39,185 nt of DNA from Bacteroidota bacterium. GTDB taxonomy: Bacteria; Bacteroidota; Bacteroidia; Bacteroidales; Paludibacteraceae. This document shows, one piece after another, positions 29,432 to 37,289 of this stretch; within the stretch, counting starts at the first letter, position 1, and each line of letters opens with the position of its first letter. A program made the position numbers and the translations under genes. The DNA lies in the NCBI GenBank assembly GCA_030706455.1, contig JAUZOL010000014.1, forward strand, positions 1-39,185, given 5' to 3'. A model generated the notes under the pieces. It was given only the letters and a program-made list of their open reading frames with translations, was not told the origin of the DNA and ran no database searches.

Positions 29432-30136
29432 AATTTGCTGTTTTATCTTCCGGTAAATACAGCTTTCATTTTGACAAACAACACAACCGTACTCTTTGCG
29501 GGTCACGGTTTTACCAATACCGATAATGCCGCTTACCGATTTGATCGGTTGCATCAGGCAGGAGTCAGTGAGCGATACTCCGCTGGGATTCTCTCCAATC
29601 AGCCCGAAAAGAGCCTGCTGCGACGAGAGGTGCCATTCGCAATAGCCTGGACTGTAGCGATTACTGATTTCCATCTGCCAGAGAGAAGCCTTTTGCTTCA
29701 ATGCAAACTGAATTTTATCCATCGCCTTTTCCACCGTCAGTGATCCGATAGCATCTACAATATAGGCTTCCAGCAAATCACCGCGACTGTTAAAGTGGTG
29801 CGTCAGTTCCGTAAACAGACTCCCTGCGGTGCAAACAAACAAGGCCGCAAAGTCCGAGCCTTTCAGATAGCCGCACACCTGACGTTCCAGTTGCAATTCT
29901 ATTTCAGAAACAACAATGCTTCCTTTTTTTACGCTCAGTTCATCAACAGGCAGAATTTTATACCCCCCCCGAATATTTTTGTTCGCATGCAACTCCGGCA
30001 AAACTTCATCAATAAAAACAAGGGCGGGATGCTCCTCTTCTGCCGGATCGAGTTTCAGGAACTCGCAGATCTCCTCCAGCGAGGGACAAACCTCCTCAAA
30101 AGCAAATGGGTATGTTTGAAATTCTGTTTGTTGCAT
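29429..30136 (-). CDS. Stand-alone MetH-activation-domain-like protein (putative corrinoid reactivator)
   Basis: This 235-residue cytoplasmic protein resembles the B12-dependent methionine synthase activation domain (Met_synt_B12), which binds S-adenosylmethionine and reductively remethylates oxidised cobalamin. The signature is the SNRYSPGYCEWHLSSQQ segment (about 158-174), the RxSPGY loop of the family, followed by the GENPSGVSLTDSCLMQPIKS block. Near the C-terminus it has a CxxC...C pattern (GCVVCQNESC) that may bind metal, as seen in stand-alone homologues beside methyltransferase genes. Here it lies just after the corrinoid protein and MtaA-like genes, so it is a candidate for keeping the corrinoid protein active. 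A run of eight G (C on the plus strand, 29963-29970) occurs in its coding sequence. Its stop codon lies inside a repeat element. Confidence 0.75.
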   Translation of the reverse strand: MQQTEFQTYPFAFEEVCPSLEEICEFLKLDPAEEEHPALVFIDEVLPELHANKNIRGGYKILPVDELSVKKGSIVVSEIELQLERQVCGYLKGSDFAALFVCTAGSLFTELTHHFNSRGDLLEAYIVDAIGSLTVEKAMDKIQFALKQKASLWQMEISNRYSPGYCEWHLSSQQALFGLIGENPSGVSLTDSCLMQPIKSVSGIIGIGKTVTRKEYGCVVCQNESCIYRKIKQQI

Positions 30137-30153
30137 TGTGAACTATAACATGT

Positions 30154-30181
30154 GTAAAGCCGCAATGCATTGCGGCTCTAC
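30154..30181. repeat. Near-perfect 28-bp palindrome between two C1-module genes
   Basis: The left arm GTAAAGCCGCAATG (30154-30167) pairs with CATTGCGGCTCTAC (30168-30181), with one mismatch and no loop. It has the same layout as the perfect palindrome at 11625-11654, sharing the GTAAAG opening but a different core. It lies in the 52-base gap between the MtaA-like gene and the MetH-activation-like gene. Confidence 0.7.
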
Positions 30182-30188
30182 GATAACA

Positions 30189-31187
30189 CTATCTGCCTGT
30201 ATTATATTCTTTTACCGCCCCGAAAAATGCCTCTATATTGGCATTGGAAGCATGCGGAGGAATGTCGCAGCCCGACGAAATCACGAAATTGGCATAGTTC
30301 GCCGTCTTTTCGAGCAGTCCTTTGGTCTGGGCATGCACCTCGTCCGGAGTCCCCATTTTGAACACTCCCACCGGATCGAGATTTCCCATCACGATCACAT
30401 CCGAAGGACAATCGTTCAAGGCCTGCACCATGTCGATTTTATTACCAAAATGGAGTGCCCGTGCGCCGGTTGCCAGCATCGCTTCCGTGCAATGACCCGT
30501 GTTGCCGCAGTTGTGCAAAATTACAGTAAAATTGTCGTCCTGCACAGCCTCAACAATCTGTTTTACATACTCCGATGAATACATCTGACAATCTTCGTTC
30601 GACAATAAGCCGGCAGCAGGTTCGGCCATCACCACACCCTGTGTTCCGCTTGCCTTCAAAGCCCGGCAATAGTCAATCAAAAACTGTGTACATTTCGACA
30701 ACAGTTCGTTGATGGCATCGGGTTCGATGTAGATGCCCACCATAATTTCCGACATGTCGTACAGTCGGCCTGCCAGAGAGAAAGGTCCGATGCAACCCGA
30801 AAAGACCGGTTTGTCGGTGGTATTTTCGGCGGCCAGTTTGTTGGCCAGCAGGTAAGCCGGCACACGACCTTTATCAAGTGATGGCACTTCAAGCGCAGCA
30901 ATAGAGGCTGCATCCGAAACCAGACGCCCGGTTACCGTAGGCACTTCATTGTCAGGTAGATTGATGGTTGCTCCAAAAGCTTCCGCCTCCACAGTCAAAT
31001 CCATAATGGAAGTGCAGGCCGACATTGAAAACTGCTCCGCAACGGCTTTAATTGCCTCGTAATGTACTTGTCCGTCACTAACGGCTTCTTTCACTGTTTT
31101 GCCGATAGCCTCAATGCCCGGGTGGGTCATAATAGGCAGGGCAATTCGTTGTTTACTTGTAAGAATGGAATCGATCCAGGATTTCAT
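30189..31187 (-). CDS. MtaA/MtbA-like methylated-corrinoid methyltransferase (UroD superfamily)
   Basis: This 332-residue protein has a URO-D fold and no signal peptide. Of the four UroD-like proteins in the window it is the closest to methylcobamide:coenzyme M methyltransferases. Ligands His225 and Cys227 sit in ILHNCGNT and Cys307 in SSGCDIPP, the classic His-X-Cys...Cys zinc site. The EPAAGLLSN segment (about 189-197), DLTVEAEAFG (about 63-72) and GNLDPV (about 268-273) are also typical. Bacteria do not make coenzyme M from this pathway, so its acceptor is more likely tetrahydrofolate or another thiol, or it could be the enzyme that methylates the corrinoid protein. The corrinoid protein gene lies upstream, 97 bases away, so the two very probably work together. 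Confidence 0.87.
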   Translation of the reverse strand: MKSWIDSILTSKQRIALPIMTHPGIEAIGKTVKEAVSDGQVHYEAIKAVAEQFSMSACTSIMDLTVEAEAFGATINLPDNEVPTVTGRLVSDAASIAALEVPSLDKGRVPAYLLANKLAAENTTDKPVFSGCIGPFSLAGRLYDMSEIMVGIYIEPDAINELLSKCTQFLIDYCRALKASGTQGVVMAEPAAGLLSNEDCQMYSSEYVKQIVEAVQDDNFTVILHNCGNTGHCTEAMLATGARALHFGNKIDMVQALNDCPSDVIVMGNLDPVGVFKMGTPDEVHAQTKGLLEKTANYANFVISSGCDIPPHASNANIEAFFGAVKEYNTGR

Positions 31188-31250
31188 TTTTTAGATATTA
31201 GAGCAAAGATTAAAGACTACGCCTGTGAAATAAATTCGTTGGGCAGACTC

Positions 31251-31283
31251 TAAATCGTACTTTGTAAATTGTCAATCGTAAAT
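31251..31283. repeat. Rearranged leader repeat after the corrinoid protein gene
   Basis: The gap downstream of the corrinoid gene contains the words AAATCGTAC, TTGTAAATTGT and AATCGTAAAT. These are the words of the leader repeat at 2754-2786 and 111-143 in a different order and spacing. It is probably a decayed copy. It separates the corrinoid gene from the methyltransferase gene it appears to serve. Confidence 0.45.
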
Positions 31284-31284
31284 A

Positions 31285-31953
31285 TTAAGCAATCAATGTA
31301 TCCAGCCAGACGATGTCGTCCTGCGGTGTTTTGCCATAGGCGTCGGCACCGATAGATGCTGCAAACTCGGCTGAAAGAGGCGCTCCTCCCACAATAATTT
31401 TGGTATCGGGCGATACAGCTTTTACCGCTTCGATCACCGGTTGGATATTCACCATCGTGGTTGTCAACAGCGCCGAGATACCGAGTGCAGCACCCGGATG
31501 TTGCTGTACAGCTTCCACAAATTTTTCGATCTTCACGTCAATACCCAAATCAATTACTTCCCAACCTGCACCCTCTACCATCATGGCAACCAGGTTTTTG
31601 CCTATGTCGTGCAAATCGCCGAATACGGTTCCGATAATGAATGTTCCTTTGCGCTGAACGGCTCCGCTTGCAAAGAACGGTTTCAGATGCGCCATTGCAG
31701 CACTCATTGCCTTGGCCGACAACAACATTTGCGGAACGAAAATTTTATTTTCGCTGAATTTCTGACCAACTTTACCCATAGCTGCAACCAACTCATCCAA
31801 AATTGCACCTGGAGTTGCACCTGCTTCCAAAGCTTGTTTCGCATACTCATCGGCACCCGGTTGTCCTTTCATATTAGGAGGATATGGCGATGCCAGATTA
31901 ATTTTTCCGAACTCCACACATTCGGATAATTTTTGTAATAATTCCTGATTCAT
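31285..31953 (-). CDS. Corrinoid (vitamin B12-binding) methyltransferase protein, MtaC/MtbC type
   Basis: This 222-residue cytoplasmic protein has the standard two-domain plan. Residues about 1-95 form the four-helix cap, with the FVPQMLLSAKAM helix typical of the family. Residues about 100-222 form the Rossmann-type B12-binding domain. The cobalt-binding motif DxHxxG is intact in GDLHDIGKN (112-120), with His115 as the lower axial ligand. The SALLTTTM loop (160-167) and GGAP (189-192) complete the site that cradles the dimethylbenzimidazole tail. In known systems this protein takes a methyl group from a substrate-specific methyltransferase and passes it to a second one. Its upstream gap (31954-32046) separates it from the esterase gene, so it may open a sub-operon with the MtaA-like and MetH-activation-like genes. 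Confidence 0.95.
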   Translation of the reverse strand: MNQELLQKLSECVEFGKINLASPYPPNMKGQPGADEYAKQALEAGATPGAILDELVAAMGKVGQKFSENKIFVPQMLLSAKAMSAAMAHLKPFFASGAVQRKGTFIIGTVFGDLHDIGKNLVAMMVEGAGWEVIDLGIDVKIEKFVEAVQQHPGAALGISALLTTTMVNIQPVIEAVKAVSPDTKIIVGGAPLSAEFAASIGADAYGKTPQDDIVWLDTLIA

Positions 31954-32046
31954 GTGTTTCTATTTTTGTTTAGTGTTAAATCTCAAAATACAATTATAAA
32001 TATAGGGTAAACAAATGTTGCGTTTCTACCCAGTGGGCATTATTTG

Positions 32047-33792
32047 CTACATCTTCACGAATGACCCCGAACCATAATAGCTCTCCTTACTTTTCCAATC
32101 GGGTCGCCAGTAGAACCGACTATTTGACCCATCGGCCGGATTCACCTTTTTTTGATATATATTCAGTCTTATTCCATCCCAGTTCTCTCCCTGTTTTTCT
32201 TTTATGTAACTCAATGGTATTGCCACTTCCGACAGATAGCCATCCGTATCAATAATACTAATTGCCTTCAACCCAACGGGAAGTTTTTTCCCGAACGACA
32301 CACGTTCAAGCGACATTTTATCTGCCGTCTTTCCGGGAGCCATTCCTATCTGAAGAAAACTACTCCAGGGAGACAATCCTTTGCTCAAGGATCGCATCGG
32401 TTCTTTTTGTGCATCTACACTGAGCACAATACGGTCACGCTTTTTAAAACCGTCGGTACTATCTAAAGAAACAGAATGATCAAACACTTTGATGGCTATG
32501 TACAGAAAATTGTCATCATATTTCAGGTCGAATTTATAGCGAACAGATTTATCTTTTTCATTGATGCACGAATATTTCAGAGGCTCCCAATCATTGAGCC
32601 GACCGTCTATATTCACCTTCGCGTTACTCTTCTCTAATGTATACTTTTCATGATGGCTGCAATCAAAGCTTTTTATGTTGATCGAAGCCTTCGCTTTGCC
32701 ATTGCTCATCCAAAGACGGGTTGTTCCGGCAGATATCGGAAGAATTTCGCCATTCTTTTCATTGCCAATACGGGCTATGTTCTTATTTTCGATCTTATAT
32801 TGCACGCTAATCGCATTCGTACTGTATCCGTTGGAATACTGAAGTTCAAGAAGAACGCAGGCTTTTTCTCCCAACGATTCAAGGTCTAGCATTACGGGTT
32901 GTTCCGCCAAAATGCTCTTCACCGAAGCGTCTATTAATTTCGGTTTTCCTTTGCCCAACAAAAAATAGAGCATATTTCTCATCTGACTGTTACTCGATTG
33001 AATGTCATGTAACCCTCCGTACGCATGTTTATACGATAAATTTATCCCCTCTTTCCATCCCTTTTCTTTAAGGGCATTCATCATTGTACGCACATCCTGC
33101 CACATCTCCGGATCATTCACATCGGCAGACATAACCCAAAACTTCGGTTTGGGCTTATTGTATTTCGAAGCCGCTATTTTTGTAATCAAAAGGTGATTAT
33201 CCCACCACAGAGATGGACTCATAACACCAGCCATACCAAAAACCTCAGGATGCATATAAGCTAACCAGGCAGCAGCAAGCCCTCCATAAGAGTGTCCGGC
33301 TATACCGGTATATGCAGCTTCCGTTTTTGTTCTGAAATGAGAATCAATATATGGCTTCAACACTTTCGCCACAAAATCAAAATATTTATCCAGATCACCA
33401 CCCTCTTCCGTTTCAAGGAGTCCTTTTGTTGGGGTTAGATCTTTAGTTCGATGGCCGTTATCATTCATCGCCACCAAAATTGCCGGATAAATCAGTCCAT
33501 CTTTCAATAGTTCATTTTGGTAAAAATCAGGAGCCATTGTTTGCGGATTATTCTGGCTGCCTGAAAGCACTCTTTTACCATCGAAAAAATAAATAACCCG
33601 GTACCGTTCCTGACTGTTATGATAATCTGGCGGCAAGCAGATTTTGATATTACGGGTCCCATCAAAAAACCCTTTGTCCGAAAAATTACGAAGTTCGATA
33701 TACCTCTGGCTATCAAAGTTATTTTGAGCGTTTACAACAACAAAGAGCAACGACATAATGCAAGTCAAGCTGAAAACCTTATCTATCTTCAT
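32047..33792 (-). CDS. Esterase of the enterochelin-esterase-like family with C-terminal sugar-binding-like domain
   Basis: This 581-residue protein is counted from the Met at 33792, where a signal peptide (about 1-22) begins. An in-frame Met eight codons upstream is the alternative. The N-terminal alpha/beta hydrolase domain (about 30-310) has the nucleophile elbow GHSYGG with Ser168 and a late His in GGLHD (about 277-281). Its fold class (putative esterase, PF00756) includes acetyl xylan and feruloyl esterases. A linker sandwich follows, then a C-terminal domain of about 190 residues beginning VNIDGRLNDWEPLKYS that resembles family 9 carbohydrate-binding or DOMON-like modules. The likely role is removal of acyl or feruloyl groups from plant polysaccharide. 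Base composition is slightly more A+T-rich than the hydrolase neighbours. Confidence 0.8.
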   Translation of the reverse strand: MKIDKVFSLTCIMSLLFVVVNAQNNFDSQRYIELRNFSDKGFFDGTRNIKICLPPDYHNSQERYRVIYFFDGKRVLSGSQNNPQTMAPDFYQNELLKDGLIYPAILVAMNDNGHRTKDLTPTKGLLETEEGGDLDKYFDFVAKVLKPYIDSHFRTKTEAAYTGIAGHSYGGLAAAWLAYMHPEVFGMAGVMSPSLWWDNHLLITKIAASKYNKPKPKFWVMSADVNDPEMWQDVRTMMNALKEKGWKEGINLSYKHAYGGLHDIQSSNSQMRNMLYFLLGKGKPKLIDASVKSILAEQPVMLDLESLGEKACVLLELQYSNGYSTNAISVQYKIENKNIARIGNEKNGEILPISAGTTRLWMSNGKAKASINIKSFDCSHHEKYTLEKSNAKVNIDGRLNDWEPLKYSCINEKDKSVRYKFDLKYDDNFLYIAIKVFDHSVSLDSTDGFKKRDRIVLSVDAQKEPMRSLSKGLSPWSSFLQIGMAPGKTADKMSLERVSFGKKLPVGLKAISIIDTDGYLSEVAIPLSYIKEKQGENWDGIRLNIYQKKVNPADGSNSRFYWRPDWKSKESYYGSGSFVKM

Positions 33793-33850
33793 ACTCTTTA
33801 AATAATTTGGTTGCAATCATCTCAAAACAAATCACTTTCGACTACTTGTG

Positions 33851-35416
33851 TCAATTAAAAAACAGGTACAGCGCCACCATCACTACGATCAAAAGCGCCC
33901 AGGCAATTTTCACCGTATTCGATACTTTGATCGGTTTGTAGTCCAGCGTGTTTTCGTGATCTTCGGCACGTTTGTCCATGAGTGAATAAACGACCGTGAA
34001 AAGCGACAGTCCCACAAACAAAAAGAACGACAGGTACAAAAAGTGCAAATTGGCGAAAATCAGTTTCATGTAAAACAAAACCCCGATCGTCAGGCATACC
34101 AGCGTTCCTGCCGACAAGACCCAGTTAATGGCGCGACGCGAAGTTTTCGTCCACAGTACGGCAAACAAAAATGCTACCGACATCGGAGGAGCCAGAAAAC
34201 CCAGCACCGACTGGAAAACATTGAACAGGTTCAACCCTTTGATGCCATCGATAGCTAACGCAATGACCACCGAAACTATGGCGCTTACCACCGTCACCCA
34301 ACGTCCGATTCGGATGATATCGGCGGTAGTTGCATTCGGTTTATGCTTCTTCAGGTAAATATCCATCGTGTAAACCGTACTCACCGAGTTGAGCGACGAA
34401 CCTACATTTCCAATCAAGGCCGCCATCAGTACCACAATAATCAACCCTTTCATCCCCATCGGGAAAATATTGGTGACCAGTGTGAGATACGCTGCATCCG
34501 GATTTGCCAAATGTGGATAAAGCACAAAGCAAATTACCCCCGGCAGGATAAACAAAGGTACATCCAGAATCTTCAACCAACCTATGAAACTAGCGCCCAA
34601 TTGTCCCTGTTTCAGGTTTTTCGCTCCGAGTACCGACTGCACCATCGACTGCTCGGTACACCAGAACCAGACACCCATGATAGGGTAACCCAGAATGATC
34701 GCCAACCACGGAAAATCCTTATCCGAGTTGGGCAAAAACATCTGCCAGTAGTGTCCCGGCGTCTGACGAAACAGTTCCGAAGGACCGCCCACTTTATCGA
34801 GTCCGATCAATGTCAACGTAAGCGAGACAATGATCAGCAAAATCATCTGGAAAACACTGGTATATGCAATCGCTTTCAAACCTCCGGCAGCCGTCAGCAA
34901 AGTTGCCAGCACCACCATAATAATGATGGATGACCACATCGGAATACCGAGTAATTGCTTCACCATGATTCCGCCGGCAAACAATCCCAGCGACAGCCAA
35001 GAAATCAGAATTGTGATCAGCGTGTACCATGCCAACAGGTGGCGGGTCGATTGTCCAAACCGCTTGCCCATGTATTCAGGCAAAGTAGAAACTTTAGCAC
35101 CGATGTAACGCGGCGCAAAAACCACCGCCAGCATCAATATAAAAATGAACGCATACCATGCAAAATTTCCCGACACGATACCCGTAGTGTATCCGGCGCT
35201 TGCCGAGGCTAACAACATGGAGGGTCCAACGTTGGTTCCCCACATGTTGAGACCAATGGAAGGCCAGGTCAGCGAGTGTTCGGCGAGAAACATATTCTCG
35301 TTCTCTTTTTTCTTCTTTACAAAACTCACCCAGTAGCCGATAAAGATCAAAGTTGCCATGTAGACGGCGATAATCACAAAATCGAGGCTCTGGAGACTGC
35401 TCAAAATGTTTCCCAT
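33851..35416 (-). CDS. Sodium:solute symporter (SSS family)
   Basis: This 521-residue integral membrane protein has about 13-14 hydrophobic helices. Family features are an N-terminal helix, the GYWVSFVKKKKENENMFLAEHSLTW loop that begins the second segment, the LPEYMGKRFG segment after helix 3, and the GSSLNSVSTVYTMDIY block (about 334-349), typical of sugar-type SSS members. The family uses a sodium gradient to import sugars, sialic acid, myo-inositol or carboxylates. It sits between a DUF1349-like gene and the esterase gene, so it is a plausible uptake route for the monosaccharide freed by the surrounding hydrolases. Its substrate cannot be read. Confidence 0.93.
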   Translation of the reverse strand: MGNILSSLQSLDFVIIAVYMATLIFIGYWVSFVKKKKENENMFLAEHSLTWPSIGLNMWGTNVGPSMLLASASAGYTTGIVSGNFAWYAFIFILMLAVVFAPRYIGAKVSTLPEYMGKRFGQSTRHLLAWYTLITILISWLSLGLFAGGIMVKQLLGIPMWSSIIIMVVLATLLTAAGGLKAIAYTSVFQMILLIIVSLTLTLIGLDKVGGPSELFRQTPGHYWQMFLPNSDKDFPWLAIILGYPIMGVWFWCTEQSMVQSVLGAKNLKQGQLGASFIGWLKILDVPLFILPGVICFVLYPHLANPDAAYLTLVTNIFPMGMKGLIIVVLMAALIGNVGSSLNSVSTVYTMDIYLKKHKPNATTADIIRIGRWVTVVSAIVSVVIALAIDGIKGLNLFNVFQSVLGFLAPPMSVAFLFAVLWTKTSRRAINWVLSAGTLVCLTIGVLFYMKLIFANLHFLYLSFFLFVGLSLFTVVYSLMDKRAEDHENTLDYKPIKVSNTVKIAWALLIVVMVALYLFFN

Positions 35417-35458
35417 TGATATTTTGGTTTAGTGTTTAAGGTTATATTCATCGTTCTC

Positions 35459-36124
35459 TTAAAATGTTCTCAAATCTTTCGGAACCGTCGGCAAATATCT
35501 GATTTGCGAAAACCGGGCTTTGAAACCGTCACCTCGCGACCCATGAACGGCAAAACCTATCTTCAGGTTCTTTCCTGTTTCAAGGCGGAAATTACGAATC
35601 ATTCGCCATTGCTTGCCATCGGCCGAGTAGTGGAATGATACCTCTAACCCTTTCTTGATAACAGCCAAATAAGCAAAACTATCACCAACCGTGATAGAAT
35701 TACAATCATCCGAATAGTTACGGGTCACAACCGACACGATAGTCGGTTGCTTACTGACCGAATTTTCAAAACAAAATTTTGCCCAATACGCTGAATCCTG
35801 GTATAATACCAGCGCCGCCACATCATATACTGCCTCCAGATTTCCCGTCGCTCTGGCCACAAACGTAAAGTCTGAATCGGGAGTAAAAAGTACCATCGGA
35901 GCATTCTGCACGTTGTATCTTCCACTTGGACTGACAAATAAATTGGTTTTGCCTGCTGCTGCAAGTTCCAAAATCGAATCTCCCGTTATCGAACACGCAA
36001 CCGGACAGTTCTTAATCTCTAGAGGAAAGGGAATCCCTTTAAGCTCCATTTTGCTCTTTTGTGCCACAGTCAAGCCGGGAATTAGCAAAAGACCCATCAA
36101 TAAAGTAACAATCAGCTTTTCCAT
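35459..36124 (-). CDS. Secreted DUF1349-like concanavalin-type protein
   Basis: This protein has 221 residues counted from the Met at 36124. Four more codons upstream would add a second Met. A signal peptide (about 1-21) is followed by a jelly-roll of the DUF1349 / YesU type, marked by GRYNVQNAPMVLF (about 67-79), FTFVARATGNLEAVYDVAALVLYQD (about 85-109), and the ADGKQWRMIRNFRLE segment (about 177-191). Such domains bind or hydrolyse carbohydrates, and in Bacillus the related YesU lies in a rhamnogalacturonan cluster. No catalytic residues are clear. It precedes a sodium symporter gene and follows a UroD-superfamily gene. Confidence 0.75.
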   Translation of the reverse strand: MEKLIVTLLMGLLLIPGLTVAQKSKMELKGIPFPLEIKNCPVACSITGDSILELAAAGKTNLFVSPSGRYNVQNAPMVLFTPDSDFTFVARATGNLEAVYDVAALVLYQDSAYWAKFCFENSVSKQPTIVSVVTRNYSDDCNSITVGDSFAYLAVIKKGLEVSFHYSADGKQWRMIRNFRLETGKNLKIGFAVHGSRGDGFKARFSQIRYLPTVPKDLRTF

Positions 36125-36147
36125 TGTATGATTCAAGGTTCAGAATT

Positions 36148-37212
36148 TTATCTGTACTTTTCTACAATTTTCAATGCTTGTTCTATCTCTTTCTCCGATT
36201 TGAAATCGACATTGATATGCAAGCCCTGATTGCCAACATTATCGAGTAGCGGTTGCAATTCATCGAGTGTCACCCAGTTGGCCATCACCGATTTACCACC
36301 GGCCAGAATCTTTTTGTACAGGGCGTACCACTGCGGACTGCCTCCCTGCGGCTGACCGTAGCCCGGCGTCCACTGAATGGCATTCAGATTTTCAATCTCC
36401 AGTAAAGCATCCAAATGACGGATGGCATCCACCCCGTCGAGGTGATAGAGCGTATAATCGATCTTGTCGCATTGCTGTTTCAAAAATGGCAGAGCAAATG
36501 TCCGAAAATCTTCCGGTGAAATCATGATCGAGATATCGCACTGCAACTTGGACGTTTTAGCCGGTCCCCAGATGGAAAAATAGCAAAACGCCATCTCGCC
36601 GTCCACGTTGATAATGTCGTAAATATCGTCGAATACCTTGAAATAGACATCGTTGATGGCCTGCAACTGCTCCAATGTTTTATCAGGATCTAGGATCATA
36701 TCCATCAGTACGTTGTCCGGTCCTTTCAGACTGGCTAACGTATCGAGTCCTTCCACCAGGTCGGGACAACCGATCAGATAGTTGCCTTGCGCTTTCGCCT
36801 TGCAGGCATTCAGCAGGTCGAGGTGCAGTTGGTACCACTTATTATTTTCGTCGAAGCGGATATTGCCGTCGAAACCTGCATTTTCTCTGATCCAGATGGT
36901 ATCTTCACGCCCTTCAAGATCGGCACCAATAGTAGCTGCCAGCGAACCTGGCCCGAGTTGCGTATTGGCAACCGGCAGAATATCGGCCATATACGAATTG
37001 CGCGACATGGTATAGTGCAGGTAGTCGGCACGCCACTGCGGATCGAACCAAAACTGATTCATATCTTTATGCGGAGCCGGTGCAGCCACGTCAGCATACG
37101 GCGCTCCATCTTTTTGCAGGTGTTCCCACATGGTCAGCACAATGCCTTTATGGTTCCACCAGTTGAGGTAGTGCTGCTTGGTTTCTTCAAAGTTAGTTTT
37201 CCAGGTTTTCAT
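36148..37212 (-). CDS. UroD-superfamily protein lacking the HxC metal motif
   Basis: This 354-residue protein is counted from the Met of MKTWKT at 37212; an upstream Met at 37230 would place the start inside a repeat hairpin. It has the same general fold as the other three UroD-type proteins and no signal peptide, but the key motif reads YHLDG (His257, Asp259), so Asp stands where the zinc Cys occurs in the others. No clear late Cys is present either. Such Cys-less members occur in Bacteroidota near glycan or cobamide genes and may bind an alternative metal, or may be methyltransferases that do not need zinc. It lies between the GH31 gene and the DUF1349-like gene, far from the other C1 genes. 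Confidence 0.75.
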   Translation of the reverse strand: MKTWKTNFEETKQHYLNWWNHKGIVLTMWEHLQKDGAPYADVAAPAPHKDMNQFWFDPQWRADYLHYTMSRNSYMADILPVANTQLGPGSLAATIGADLEGREDTIWIRENAGFDGNIRFDENNKWYQLHLDLLNACKAKAQGNYLIGCPDLVEGLDTLASLKGPDNVLMDMILDPDKTLEQLQAINDVYFKVFDDIYDIINVDGEMAFCYFSIWGPAKTSKLQCDISIMISPEDFRTFALPFLKQQCDKIDYTLYHLDGVDAIRHLDALLEIENLNAIQWTPGYGQPQGGSPQWYALYKKILAGGKSVMANWVTLDELQPLLDNVGNQGLHINVDFKSEKEIEQALKIVEKYR

Positions 37213-37225
37213 AAATCTGATTTTC

Positions 37226-37289
37226 AACACAAAGGCTCAAAGACACGAAATGTTATTCAAAAGCCTTTGTGTCTCTGTGTCTTTGTGTT
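37226..37289. repeat. Long imperfect hairpin in the GH31/UroD gap
   Basis: Arms at 37226-37246 (AACACAAAGGCTCAAAGACAC) and 37269-37289 are inverted copies with about four mismatches, made of CACAAAG and GACAC words. Related words occur in the gaps at 2800-2845 and 11150-11175. The GH31 stop codon (37289-37291) overlaps the right arm. The structure could act as a terminator between the GH31 and UroD-type genes, or as a processing site. Confidence 0.65.

Noticed and set aside
29429-31953. Methanol or methylamine demethylation operon
   Set aside because: No MtaB-, MttB- or MtbB-like substrate methyltransferase is present in the window; only UroD-type proteins and the corrinoid protein occur.
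31954-32046. Bacteroidota-type promoter upstream of the corrinoid gene
   Set aside because: A possible TAnnTTTG-like box appears only with one mismatch or wrong spacing, and no matching -33 element is convincing, so I did not call a promoter.
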